64,000 nucleotides of DNA from Vibrio campbellii CAIM 519 = NBRC 15631 = ATCC 25920. Its GTDB lineage: Bacteria; Pseudomonadota; Gammaproteobacteria; Enterobacterales; Vibrionaceae. The position numbers were made by a program, and so were the translations under genes. The notes beneath the pieces are model-generated. The model had not been told where the DNA came from. It saw only the letters and a program-made list of their open reading frames with translations, and made no database searches. The DNA lies in assembly GCF_002163755.1 (NCBI RefSeq), contig NZ_CP015864.1:1426001-1490000 (forward strand). Reading direction: 5' to 3'. Of this stretch, positions 25,434 to 33,435 are shown piece after piece (position 1 is the first letter of the stretch; each line of letters opens with the position of its first letter).

Positions 25434-25514
25434 CTATTGGACTAATGCAACTAGGCAAGGCAGCATGAAAACAAATCCACACAAAGCTCCAACTAAAAAA
25501 CTTACTACTTCCAT
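25434..25514 (-). CDS. 26-aa single-span membrane peptide
   Basis: Short open frame MEVVSFLVGALCGFVFMLPC.. ending in TAG, almost wholly hydrophobic. AGGAGAAG sits seven bases before the ATG, a strong ribosome site that argues for translation. It lies 37 bp upstream of the channel gene on the same strand. Size and character resemble inovirus pVII/pIX minor coat proteins, but no sequence identity can be claimed. Confidence 0.45.
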   Translation of the reverse strand: MEVVSFLVGALCGFVFMLPCLVALVQ

Positions 25515-25778
25515 AACTCTTCTCCTACTTGATAGGCGAATTTTGCAAAATTTGCGCCAACATCAAGAATGAAGAATCACCCACTTGCATATCGTCAGCC
25601 CTCATAGCAACACATTTCATTTCAAGATATTGTTATTCTCAATCTAGGAGTTTTTAAATAAAACCACATGTAAGCTTTATGCGTTCTATTGGGTACGTAT
25701 GTCTCAACAGACAAGTTAATGTGGGCTAGTTTGGATCGTTTTTTGCTTCGTATAATGTTTTCAATCGAGGAATCATTC

Positions 25779-26069
25779 ATGACTGAGATCGATTTAGAGG
25801 TAGAAAAAGCCCCAAGTGGCGAAATCGTTGATTATGATGAGTTGTGTAAGAGTATTTCTGACGGAATTCAAGATAGCGTTGGTAGCGACCCAACCCTCCT
25901 ACTAGCTAATTCGGTTGATAAATTGACTAGTGTACTAGAAGAAAATGGACAGAATTTTGAAGTCAGTCATTTGGTAAATGAAGCATTTTTTTTAGGTTTC
26001 ACCCTTGTCGTTTTCTGCGGCTTACTCGCACTGCCTGTTGTCACATTCATTCGGGTCCTGAGGGGATAA
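25779..26069 (+). CDS. small protein with C-terminal membrane helix, upstream of zot
   Basis: A 96-aa protein. It has an acidic N-terminal two thirds (MTEIDLEVEKAPSGEIVDYD) and a C-terminal membrane helix (FFLGFTLVVFCGLLALPVVTF) ending in basic residues IRVLRG. The start at 25779 has GAGGA at good spacing, whereas the longer frame lacks a good site. The stop is 2 bp before the zot ATG. In filamentous phages the gene before zot encodes a minor coat/adsorption component (pVI position), so a virion or assembly role is a guess from position. Confidence 0.5.
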   Translation: MTEIDLEVEKAPSGEIVDYDELCKSISDGIQDSVGSDPTLLLANSVDKLTSVLEENGQNFEVSHLVNEAFFLGFTLVVFCGLLALPVVTFIRVLRG

Positions 26070-26071
26070 TT

Positions 26072-27103
26072 ATGATCACGCTTATTTACGGAAGACCTGG
26101 AACCGGAAAAACCTATGAAGCCGTAAAATATCATATATTACCTAATTTAAAACGCGGTAATAAAGTCGTAACAAATATCCCCGTAAATATCTCCGACACC
26201 AATCTTATCGTTAATGATACCCCTAAAATAATTGATATCGTAAACTCTATAGACAGTTCGGATATAGAATTAACCTTCGTATTAGATGAGTTTCAATTCC
26301 TGCTAAAAGAAGATGAAGATGCTTGGTTTCAACTTTTAGCACAGCACAGAAAGTTCAGAACAGATTTTTTTATTATAACTCAATCACCACTTTCATTACC
26401 TGAGAAGATGCATGATTTAATCTCATTTTCTCATAAGATAACGCACAACCCATTCTTTTTGAAGAAATGGAGCTATATAAAAAAAGTCTATGATGGCGTC
26501 CCTACTCTCGAACGCGTTGTGGTATTGTCTTCAAAATTAAGGTTCTACAGTAAAAAAACGTTCTCAGACTACAATTCGTTCTATCAACGAGATTATGTTA
26601 AAACTGGAAATCTTTTTCATTTCGATAATAAAAGTAATATTATGATGTGGCCTGTTTTGGCGCTATTAATTATATCATTTTTAATCTACAATTTTTCTTT
26701 CGAGAGAGATTTTAGCCTTAAGTCATACATTAGCCATTCTAATGCAAGCGAAAATTTAAATAACAGCAATGATAATAGTACCTCAAACATTGAATTCAAC
26801 ACTCCCCCGCACTCGCAAGTCCATACTGAAGAAAATAAAACTCACGAAGAAGAGCTGGGAGAGTATGGCGACAAACACCTAATTAACATATTATTCAGTT
26901 CAAACGTATTGATTGATGGTTGGCACATGGAAAAAGAATCGAAAGTCACATACTTCAAAGTGAATCAAAATAAAAAAAGTTTTAAATTAACTTCCAAAAA
27001 CTCTATCTTCAACAAGGTAAAAATAATCAACTATGAGGAGTGCCTTATTGTTTTTCAATATGGAAAAAATGTAAAAGTAGTCACTTGCCCTCTCTTGAAC
27101 TAG
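26072..27103 (+). CDS. zot: Zot-like (inovirus pI) assembly ATPase
   Basis: Homologue of the filamentous-phage morphogenesis protein pI/Zot (343 aa). The Walker A motif is GRPGTGKT (residues 7-14), the Walker B-like motif FVLDEFQF (69-76), and the sensor region FIITQSPLSLPEKM follows. A single membrane segment MMWPVLALLIISFLIYNF (about 192-210) separates a cytoplasmic ATPase from a periplasmic tail rich in Asn, Ser and Glu. The tail does not show the FCIGRL peptide linked with Zot toxicity in V. cholerae. The ribosome site GAGGGGAT overlaps the preceding gene end. The sequence is AT-rich, as expected of phage DNA. Confidence 0.88.
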   Translation: MITLIYGRPGTGKTYEAVKYHILPNLKRGNKVVTNIPVNISDTNLIVNDTPKIIDIVNSIDSSDIELTFVLDEFQFLLKEDEDAWFQLLAQHRKFRTDFFIITQSPLSLPEKMHDLISFSHKITHNPFFLKKWSYIKKVYDGVPTLERVVVLSSKLRFYSKKTFSDYNSFYQRDYVKTGNLFHFDNKSNIMMWPVLALLIISFLIYNFSFERDFSLKSYISHSNASENLNNSNDNSTSNIEFNTPPHSQVHTEENKTHEEELGEYGDKHLINILFSSNVLIDGWHMEKESKVTYFKVNQNKKSFKLTSKNSIFNKVKIINYEECLIVFQYGKNVKVVTCPLLN

Positions 27104-27212
27104 TTTTTAAAATTAACATCCATCAACTTCCTAAGTTTCTGAAAAACTGCGTTATGTTATTCTCATGAAAAATAATTATACTTTTACACACCTCTTGATA
27201 GCCCCCCAATAT

Positions 27213-27444
27213 TATTGATAACACTACCAACATGCCGATATTTTCAGTGCGTTAGAATTGTCTAGAGACAGCGACTTATTACTCACCGATCCTTACAAAA
27301 GCATCCGAGAGTTCGAAAGCAAATCGGATATTGCGATTCAGCCGCTCCTAATCGAGATAGAACTAGGCGGGTTCTTTCTACTTTGGAACAAACAACTCGA
27401 CAATGACCCAAGCCATAAATGGCTAAGAGAGCTCATAGTCAGTC
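27213..27444 (+). pseudogene. duplicate lysR 3' fragment (right direct repeat)
   Basis: The last 173 bases (27272-27444) match the end of the intact lysR at 93%, and the translated piece keeps YKSIREFE.KSDI and FFLLWNKQLDNDPSHKWLRE. Homology extends upstream to about 27213 with small gaps. There is no HTH or start, so it is a truncated copy. 27104-27212 is non-coding and contains a XerD-arm-like sequence, TTATGTTATTC, at 27152. Confidence 0.8.
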
Positions 27445-27489
27445 TTATGCCTAACCACAAACCCTGTAACCAAAGTAGAAAGAGCAAAG

Positions 27490-27936
27490 CTATGAGTTGA
27501 TGTACTTTAAATGAACATTCAAACGCCAAAAATAGAGTGCTTGCAAAGCGATAACAGAGAATGTCGAAAGTACTTCAACGATAAAATAATGTTGAGCGCC
27601 AAAGTCGAAAGAGACGATAGCCATCCCAACAAGCACAGATAAAGCGACAAATCTAAACGATAAAGGGATAGATAAAGCGATAGAGCGAAGAATGTAGGTT
27701 TTACCATCTCTATTATTCGTTCTATACGTGACTATTACACCCAAAATTGACACGACTAAGATACCAATCGCCTCGGTTATCATAACTTCATTGCTTACAT
27801 ACGGCGCCAAGAACATCAAGTAAGGTGTCACCGTATAAAAGATTAAGAATATTAAAGCGTATTTTATCCAATCACTGTCTGGCACTTTGTTGTCTTTTAG
27901 TTCCTCAGACAGCTTTGATGTTTTCCAAATGTACAA
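27490..27936 (-). CDS. four-helix membrane protein of unknown function
   Basis: A 148-aa inner-membrane protein with about four hydrophobic segments: YALIFLIFYTVTPYLMFLA, ITEAIGILVVSILGVIVTY, SFRFVALSVLVGMAIVSF and VEVLSTFSVIALQALYFW. No family is recognised. Start is TTG at 27936 with AAGGA eight bases upstream. It lies just outside the right direct repeat and may have come with the element or be older chromosomal DNA. It stands alone on its strand. Confidence 0.55.
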   Translation of the reverse strand: MYIWKTSKLSEELKDNKVPDSDWIKYALIFLIFYTVTPYLMFLAPYVSNEVMITEAIGILVVSILGVIVTYRTNNRDGKTYILRSIALSIPLSFRFVALSVLVGMAIVSFDFGAQHYFIVEVLSTFSVIALQALYFWRLNVHLKYINS

Positions 27937-28200
27937 ATTATTATTCCTTTTATGTGAGCTCAGATTGAAGGCTCGCCTAAAACCCTAACTACCAACGTTC
28001 AAACACAACTAGTTAATATCAATAAAAACAGATAACTAGCAGCAACTTCGGCCAGAAGTTTACCTCACCAAACCATTCGCGATCGATATAAAACAACCCA
28101 AAACACAAAGAAATTTATAAGATAACCATTTGATAAGCATGCAGGATACGCTTGTTTACCCTTCTCTCCATTGTTTGATAACAAAAAATTATTATCTTGA

Positions 28201-28216
28201 AAATTATTGATAATTT
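28201..28216. promoter_or_regulatory. palindrome AAATTATTGATAATTT upstream of a VOC gene
   Basis: A perfect 7+2+7 inverted repeat in the 362-bp gap 27937-28298, about 80 bp before the VOC start. It could be an operator or simply AT-rich chance symmetry. The rest of the gap shows no gene. Confidence 0.3.
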
Positions 28217-28298
28217 CATTTAATTAAAATTTCTCCATATACTCACCTCCATCGCAACGAAACACGGATTAAACATCACAGTTTTTTGGAGAAGAATT

Positions 28299-28790
28299 AT
28301 GAAAATGAATCACGTAGGCATCATGGTTGGTGATATGGACAAAGCAGTAGAGTTCTACACTAAAGCGCTTGGTCTTCGCATCGTAATGAACAACACAAAA
28401 GTTATCGAAGAGCGCGAATCAGCAATCGGTCGTATGTGTATCGCCGTATTCGGTGAAGGCTTCAAAGGCTTCAATATCGCTCACCTAGTGACGTCTGACG
28501 GTATCGGTGTTGAGTTGTTTGAAATGAAAGAGCGTCAAGAGCGCCACGAAGTCGACTTCTCTCGTCTAGGCATCTTCCACTTCTGTCTACAAGTAGCGAG
28601 AGAGCAGTTCCCACAAACTATCAAACGTATTGAAGAGTTTGGTGGTAAAGCTCGCATGGACATCATGCGCTACCACCCAGAAGACGACAGCAAACAAGCT
28701 CAAATGATCTACATGGAAGACCCGTTTGGTAACCTATTCGAGCTTTACTCACACACTTACGAAGAAACTTACGCGTCTGATTACGAGTAA
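28299..28790 (+). CDS. VOC-family (glyoxalase/dioxygenase-like) protein
   Basis: Vicinal-oxygen-chelate protein of 163 aa. The first module begins KMNHVGIMVGDMDKAVEFYTKALGL (His metal ligand). The second has LGIFHFCLQVAREQFPQTIKRIEEFGG and ends YMEDPFGNLFELYSH with the conserved Glu. Codons are the frequently used ones, suggesting good expression. GGAGAAG lies just before the ATG. It is monocistronic with a clear terminator. The substrate is unknown. Confidence 0.82.
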   Translation: MKMNHVGIMVGDMDKAVEFYTKALGLRIVMNNTKVIEERESAIGRMCIAVFGEGFKGFNIAHLVTSDGIGVELFEMKERQERHEVDFSRLGIFHFCLQVAREQFPQTIKRIEEFGGKARMDIMRYHPEDDSKQAQMIYMEDPFGNLFELYSHTYEETYASDYE

Positions 28791-28810
28791 TTGAATGCTA
28801 AAGAATCAGA

Positions 28811-28839
28811 AAGGGTTGGCCTAGTGCCAATCCTTTTTT
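28811..28839 (+). terminator. rho-independent terminator
   Basis: AAGGGTTGGC pairs with GCCAATCCTT (one mismatch) and is followed by a T-run, 20 bp after the VOC gene. Confidence 0.85.
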
Positions 28840-28860
28840 GTTATGATTAGTTTTGATGAA

Positions 28861-29121
28861 ACAACCCCTCCTAGCCCCCCCTTGGTCTCAGCTTTGGCGA
28901 TCAAAATACATCGAGAGTAAAGGGGAGGAACTGTCGGAGTGGGTTAAAGCGGACTCCTGATGTCGACTAGGCCTGCCGGAATAACTCGAAAAGTTGGAGA
29001 TAAATTCCCTCATCGCGCCAAAGAAAAGCCCTCCCCCTTGGACACTAAATGCAAATGCTGAGCAAACAATGTCAATACAAGGGGGGGGGGGGGTGCGAGT
29101 AAGAAACACAACCCTAAGCTC
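28861..29121. repeat. dispersed intergenic repeat with C/G-rich ends and a 13-G tract
   Basis: A 260-bp stretch with C-rich left end (AGCCCCCCCTTGG) and G-rich right end (AATACAAGGGGG...). It forms loose terminal inverted repeats and contains a run of 13 G at 29081-29093. I recall near-identical sequence scattered in Vibrio genomes, so it is probably a MITE-like element. Open frames in it do not look like protein. Its right edge abuts the stop codon of the next gene. Confidence 0.55.
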
Positions 29122-29122
29122 G

Positions 29123-29914
29123 CTATATCAAAAAGATCCCGAGATACGTCATCACAACAATACCGAGCAAGCACTCAGACAAGGGCTCTCTGATCATCTT
29201 TAATTGAATAAAACGACTGAACCGAGTAGATACGACAAAATCGCCACCTCCCCAATCCAAACTCTTGAGGTTAAAACACAGACTGAGGAATAAAAGATGA
29301 CTGGCTGTCACGATGCGAGCATGGAAGAAATCCTCCGCGCCAATTGCAATAACAAAGGATGCAATATGGCAAATCGCAAGCGTCAGTTTTGGTAAAACAG
29401 AACGATACTCCACCAAAAGCAATTGCATTAACCAAAAGCCATAAATCAGTTTTAATTGCCAAGGCACCGCCTCGCCAAACAACAGAATGCTCCCTTCACC
29501 TAGCAGAGTAGTTTGCGCACCAATGTGTATCCAATAAGCAATCGCCGCCGCCAACACCATCGAAATCAATGCCGATAAGTAAGCCTGCTTTTTGATTTGC
29601 ACCATGATAAACCCAGCGGACTGCAAGATAAAAAACACGATCAAGCCTTTGTCGACGTATTCCACGCTTACCCACTGGCTCACAGCGAGAAAACATAACA
29701 GATTAAAGCCTGTTTCTAGACAAAGGATACGCTTTATCTCATTGGCATTTTCTACTGGCTTCGTCAGCGGCCAAAACAGCACAGGCAACATGAGTGTCAG
29801 CACAAATGTCAGCCACACAGAGCTTTGCACAAGCAGATAAAAACCACTGCCATAAACTAAGCAAAGTATCAGAAACAGCCCACATGATAATGGGGAGTAG
29901 ACCAGTGACTTCAT
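29123..29914 (-). CDS. multi-spanning membrane protein of unknown function
   Basis: A 263-aa inner-membrane protein with about eight hydrophobic segments, for example LSCGLFLILCLVYGSGFYLL and VWLTFVLTLMLPVLFWPL. No transporter signature is recognised. Its ATG overlaps the stop of the FAD oxidoreductase gene by 4 bp (ATGA), so the two are translated together. A joint role in a membrane-associated redox or lipid pathway is an inference from position. Confidence 0.6.
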   Translation of the reverse strand: MKSLVYSPLSCGLFLILCLVYGSGFYLLVQSSVWLTFVLTLMLPVLFWPLTKPVENANEIKRILCLETGFNLLCFLAVSQWVSVEYVDKGLIVFFILQSAGFIMVQIKKQAYLSALISMVLAAAIAYWIHIGAQTTLLGEGSILLFGEAVPWQLKLIYGFWLMQLLLVEYRSVLPKLTLAICHIASFVIAIGAEDFFHARIVTASHLLFLSLCFNLKSLDWGGGDFVVSTRFSRFIQLKMIREPLSECLLGIVVMTYLGIFLI

Positions 29915-31473
29915 TGACTCTCCTCACTCTCAGAGAGGGCTCGCGCAACCACATCCATCGCACATAGATTGGCGGTTTCAATGCAGCGTTCTAGCGTAGC
30001 AGGGACTCGCCAAGTTTGCCTTGGATCAGACAAGTACTCGCCGCTTAAGAAGACATTAGAAAAGTGTTTCACGGTAGTCGAGAGCGTACTCTGAGCCGTT
30101 GGTTGCGTTAATGCATGTTGCAAGACCCAGCAACGAGGCTGGCCACTTTCATTGATAACGACATCGCCATGAAAGTGATCGGCATACAGAGCATCCAGCT
30201 CTTGCGGCGTGACCATTTTAGCCCCTAGCCCCACTCTGAAACCTTTGTAGGCCGAGTGATCCAGTAAATCTAGTTGTCCGAAGAGTTGAAACAATAGCTC
30301 ATCTTTAACTTGCTGCTCTGTACAAGACAGCATCGGTTTTTGATAAAGAAGGCCAAGCGCATTATCAAGATCGGTTGCCGTCACCGACAAACAGGTAATT
30401 TCGCCTCGGGGCGTATTTCGCGTGGTCACGTGATAACTTAACCCCCAAGGAGAATCGAGGACCAAACCAACCGTCCTACTCTGCAATACCGAAGGTATCC
30501 GTGAAAAATAGAACTGGAATCCGTGACTCAACACATAGTCATAACTCAGAGCAGGGCTTGTCTCAACGAGTAGAGATTGTGTCACGTGAGCCGGTAGTGC
30601 AAACACATAATAATCGGCCAAAACGGTACTATCAGTATGAAGTCGAACGCCTTCAATTCGTGTTCGGGCCTTATTGGGGTATATGGCTTGTGCTTTGTAG
30701 CCTAAATGAAATTGAACGCCCTGTTTTTGTAGATGGTGAGTCAGCGGGTTAATCAGTGCATCGCTAATTGGTTTATCCATTCCCAAGCTGTAAGCGTCTG
30801 GAGCAAATGGATGCAACTCTCCTTCTTTATTGTTGAGTAAATCCAAAATAGCCAGTGCGGGCGTATCATCGGTTGCGCCGATCCATCCGAGCAATACAGA
30901 TCTCAAGAAGATAGCAAGTTTGGGACGGGTATCGTAGGAGAAGAAATCACGAACAGAAACGCCGAGTAAATCTTCTATCGAGTAAGGAGCTTGTAGCCGT
31001 TGCTTAAACCAAAGCGTGTCCTTCACGGGCACTTGAGAATAGAGCATCGAATAAGCTGATTTCGCATCATCCCACAACTTTTCTAGGCGAGTGAAATAGC
31101 TACGCTGAAACGGGATCGTTTTATTACTTTGAGCCCAAGAGAATTGAACAACATTTTGAGGATAGAGTGAATCTAAACAACTCCCCGACTCTGAAGGGAT
31201 TTCTTTAAGAAAGTTAATCAGGTTGTAGTTTTTAGCGAAGAACTGTCGATGTGTGAGCTCATGCACCACGCCGCCATCATCTACCGTACCAATGCACTTG
31301 CCTCCGGTGTAGAGCTCCTTGTCGTAAACGGCAACATCAAAACCTTGCTTTATACAATTATGCGCGACGGCTAAGCCTGAAATTCCCGCGCCAAAAATCG
31401 CGACTTTCGGGCGAGAGCGGCCTGCGCTAGCGCAAGCCTCAACCTCCCCTTCACTAATAGAATGGCAAATCAT
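29911..31473 (-). CDS. FAD-dependent amine-oxidase/phytoene-desaturase-like oxidoreductase
   Basis: Flavoprotein of 520 aa. The dinucleotide-binding motif is VAIFGAGISGLAVAHNCIKQGFDVAVYDKE (about residues 24-53), followed by the GG region TGGKCIGT. The C-terminus has VFLSGEYLSDPRQTWRVPATLERCIETA, the second FAD-contact motif of the family. Such enzymes desaturate or dehydroxylate isoprenoids or oxidise amines; the substrate is not clear. GAGGTGAGAAG precedes the ATG. Second gene of a set with a periplasmic protein upstream and a membrane protein overlapping downstream. Confidence 0.78.
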   Translation of the reverse strand: MICHSISEGEVEACASAGRSRPKVAIFGAGISGLAVAHNCIKQGFDVAVYDKELYTGGKCIGTVDDGGVVHELTHRQFFAKNYNLINFLKEIPSESGSCLDSLYPQNVVQFSWAQSNKTIPFQRSYFTRLEKLWDDAKSAYSMLYSQVPVKDTLWFKQRLQAPYSIEDLLGVSVRDFFSYDTRPKLAIFLRSVLLGWIGATDDTPALAILDLLNNKEGELHPFAPDAYSLGMDKPISDALINPLTHHLQKQGVQFHLGYKAQAIYPNKARTRIEGVRLHTDSTVLADYYVFALPAHVTQSLLVETSPALSYDYVLSHGFQFYFSRIPSVLQSRTVGLVLDSPWGLSYHVTTRNTPRGEITCLSVTATDLDNALGLLYQKPMLSCTEQQVKDELLFQLFGQLDLLDHSAYKGFRVGLGAKMVTPQELDALYADHFHGDVVINESGQPRCWVLQHALTQPTAQSTLSTTVKHFSNVFLSGEYLSDPRQTWRVPATLERCIETANLCAMDVVARALSESEESQ

Positions 31474-31487
31474 CTTCTCACCTCGAA

Positions 31488-31892
31488 CTATCGGTGAAAG
31501 TTCACATGATTCGCGATTTCTACACGATATAGGTCGTGATTCGGAAGTTGCTCAAGCACGCCACTGATGTCCAGTTCAAACGGGCTATTTGCCAGTGAGC
31601 GGCACATAATCAGATCATCACCTACAATCATCACTTTTGGTGTCGCCCCCTCCCACACCAGTTGTGCTGATAAGTTTAAATCACTGATGTTAATGCCACA
31701 GTCATAAGTGCGAGAGCGTAAAACACCATTTTCTACTTCGTAACCACCAACCAACACAATTGGATGCTGAACAGTAGGAAAGACGATTGGATCGTTTACC
31801 TCTGCAGCGGATTGAGTCGGAAAAGTAATCGCATCTTCAGCGTGAACCAAAGTAGCAGCAAGAAGGCTCACGAAGCCAAGAACGTTTTTCAT
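31488..31892 (-). CDS. periplasmic protein of unknown function
   Basis: A 134-aa protein with a signal peptide MKNVLGFVSLLAATLVHA cut before EDAITFP. The mature part is beta-rich and has two Cys residues (YDCGIN, IMCRSL) that could form a disulfide. No family is recognised. The ATG at 31892 is preferred because GGAGAAAACT lies upstream. It precedes the FAD oxidoreductase by 14 bp, so one operon of three genes. 31893-32423 upstream is AT-rich and non-coding. Confidence 0.6.
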   Translation of the reverse strand: MKNVLGFVSLLAATLVHAEDAITFPTQSAAEVNDPIVFPTVQHPIVLVGGYEVENGVLRSRTYDCGINISDLNLSAQLVWEGATPKVMIVGDDLIMCRSLANSPFELDISGVLEQLPNHDLYRVEIANHVNFHR

Positions 31893-32423
31893 TATAGTTT
31901 TCTCCATTTTTATATTTATTGCGGGAATGTTCCCAAACGAGAATGTATATCAATTGCGAACTTACCACTATTGGCTTAACTCGTTTAATTCTGTAAGAGA
32001 TATGCCATTGAACAAATCTTCACCAAAAAAAAGATGAAAACTATAAATATCAACAATTTAAAAAAATGAAACAAGCAATAAGGAAAGGGGGGGTATGGGA
32101 AAAGTGAAGAAGTAAACATTTACAGGAATAAGAGATTTTTCAAAAAAGAGAGAAAAAATTGATAAACGCAGCCAATTACATAACTTTAAGCGATAGAAGA
32201 CCTAAATAGGTATTGCTACTTTGTTACTAGTAACACATTGAACATTAAGATTTTATAAAATAGGCAGATATCTCACCTCAGCTTACGATAAGTCTGCTTG
32301 ACTTGCCTGTAAACATAGAGCGGAAAACAGGTACAAAATAGAACTGGTGAAGCTCTTTGTAGAGACACAAGTCCTCAATATTCACTAGAATCTCTCACCG
32401 AATACAATTCGTTTAGCTTTTGA

Positions 32424-32457
32424 GTATAAAAAAGGCTCGGTATCAACCAAGCCTTTG
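32424..32457 (-). terminator. terminator of the mliC-eco operon
   Basis: On the minus strand AAAGGCT pairs with AGCCTTT across a 12-base loop and is followed by a T-run, 10 bp after the mliC stop. Confidence 0.8.
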
Positions 32458-32467
32458 AGCGATCGGA

Positions 32468-32776
32468 TTACTTCGTAATGCGACATGTACTCTGCGATAT
32501 TTCGTTGACGATCAAAATCGCTTCGTCACCTTTGGTGTGGAGCACTAACATTTGGTCATGAGATAGATACCTTACACCAGAAGCCGAGCGGACTTGTTTG
32601 AGCTCAAGCTCTCTTGCGCCATCAACGGTAATCCGCGCTTTTTCCTGCTCAAATCGGGCAGCAAACTGATGGCCGTCATCACACTGGTATTGGTACTCTG
32701 GCACATTGGAAGTACAGCCTCCAAGTACAAGCAAACTACCTAGGGTCAAAGTGATTTTAGCCGGAAGAGAAATCAT
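32468..32776 (-). CDS. mliC: MliC-type lysozyme inhibitor lipoprotein
   Basis: Membrane-bound C-type lysozyme inhibitor (102 aa). It has the lipoprotein signal LGSLLVLGGC (Cys about residue 21). The mature domain reads YQYQCDDGHQFAARF, then LKQVRSASGVRYLSHDQMLVLHTKGDEA and a final STCRI. The SASGxRY and KGDEA elements are the family's lysozyme-binding loops, and the two Cys form the usual disulfide. It protects peptidoglycan from host or competitor lysozyme. The ATG overlaps the stop of the ecotin gene by 4 bp, so it is the second gene of a two-gene operon. Confidence 0.85.
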   Translation of the reverse strand: MISLPAKITLTLGSLLVLGGCTSNVPEYQYQCDDGHQFAARFEQEKARITVDGARELELKQVRSASGVRYLSHDQMLVLHTKGDEAILIVNEISQSTCRITK

Positions 32777-33234
32777 TCTTCAGGCGCCCAAACGCGAATG
32801 TTCACGTCCAAATCCGCTGGTGCGTAAACCACAACAGGCAGCTTGCTGTTGTAACGGTAAAGGTCGCGTGTTGGCATTTGAACGAAAGTTTCTAACTTCT
32901 CCATATCTTCAGGACAAGCCATAAGCGTAGAGATACCACCCGCTGGAGAAGCGTCTACTTGGTAGTAGGTGTAGCCCCAGCCTTCTAGCGAATGCTCGCT
33001 CACACTGCCGCCCAGAGAAACACGGTTACAGTCTGTTTCCATCATTTTGCCTACCACAAGCTCAACGCGCTTATCTGCTTCGTTGCTTGCTGGGTCTACA
33101 TAGAAAACGTGCTTCGTCATGTTCTCCATCTCTGGGAACATCTCTGCTGATGGGCGAGATACATCATTTGCTGAGTTCATTGCCGAACATCCGCTCAGTG
33201 CCAATGCACCTGCGGCCAACCAAACTGCTTTCAT
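32773..33234 (-). CDS. eco: ecotin-family serine protease inhibitor with lipobox
   Basis: Ecotin homologue (153 aa), a fold-specific inhibitor of trypsin-like serine proteases. Family landmarks are VELVVGKMMETDCNRVSLGG, LEGWGYTYYQVD, STLMACP and the C-terminal RYNSKLPVVVYAPADLDVNIRVW. The two Cys of the conserved disulfide are present. The reactive P1 position (Met84 in E. coli ecotin, in STMMAC) is Leu here. The signal peptide ends LALSGC, a lipobox, so this version appears membrane-anchored where E. coli ecotin is soluble periplasmic. It overlaps mliC by 4 bp, pairing a protease inhibitor with a lysozyme inhibitor. Confidence 0.85.
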   Translation of the reverse strand: MKAVWLAAGALALSGCSAMNSANDVSRPSAEMFPEMENMTKHVFYVDPASNEADKRVELVVGKMMETDCNRVSLGGSVSEHSLEGWGYTYYQVDASPAGGISTLMACPEDMEKLETFVQMPTRDLYRYNSKLPVVVYAPADLDVNIRVWAPEE

Positions 33235-33435
33235 CGTTTTTTTCCTTTATCATATGGATGGGCATATTGTAATGGGGAATTCTGATTTAATGTGAGAGCA
33301 CGGTAGGATTTGAGGCTGGCTCTCACAATTACGACGCTCTTAGCAAAATAAACGCGCGTAGTTATGCTAGCTCTGGCGATCAGCTTGCTGGTTTAGTGCG
33401 TATACTTTTCTCAAAGCACGAAAAAGGAACACGTC

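Noticed and set aside
25378..25572. 64-codon plus-strand frame before the channel gene
   Set aside because: It is antisense to the channel start and the 26-aa peptide, which have better ribosome sites.
28888..29203. Open frames through the C/G-rich repeat and G13 tract
   Set aside because: Composition follows the repeat, and the frames include homopolymer-coded residues; no evidence of a protein.
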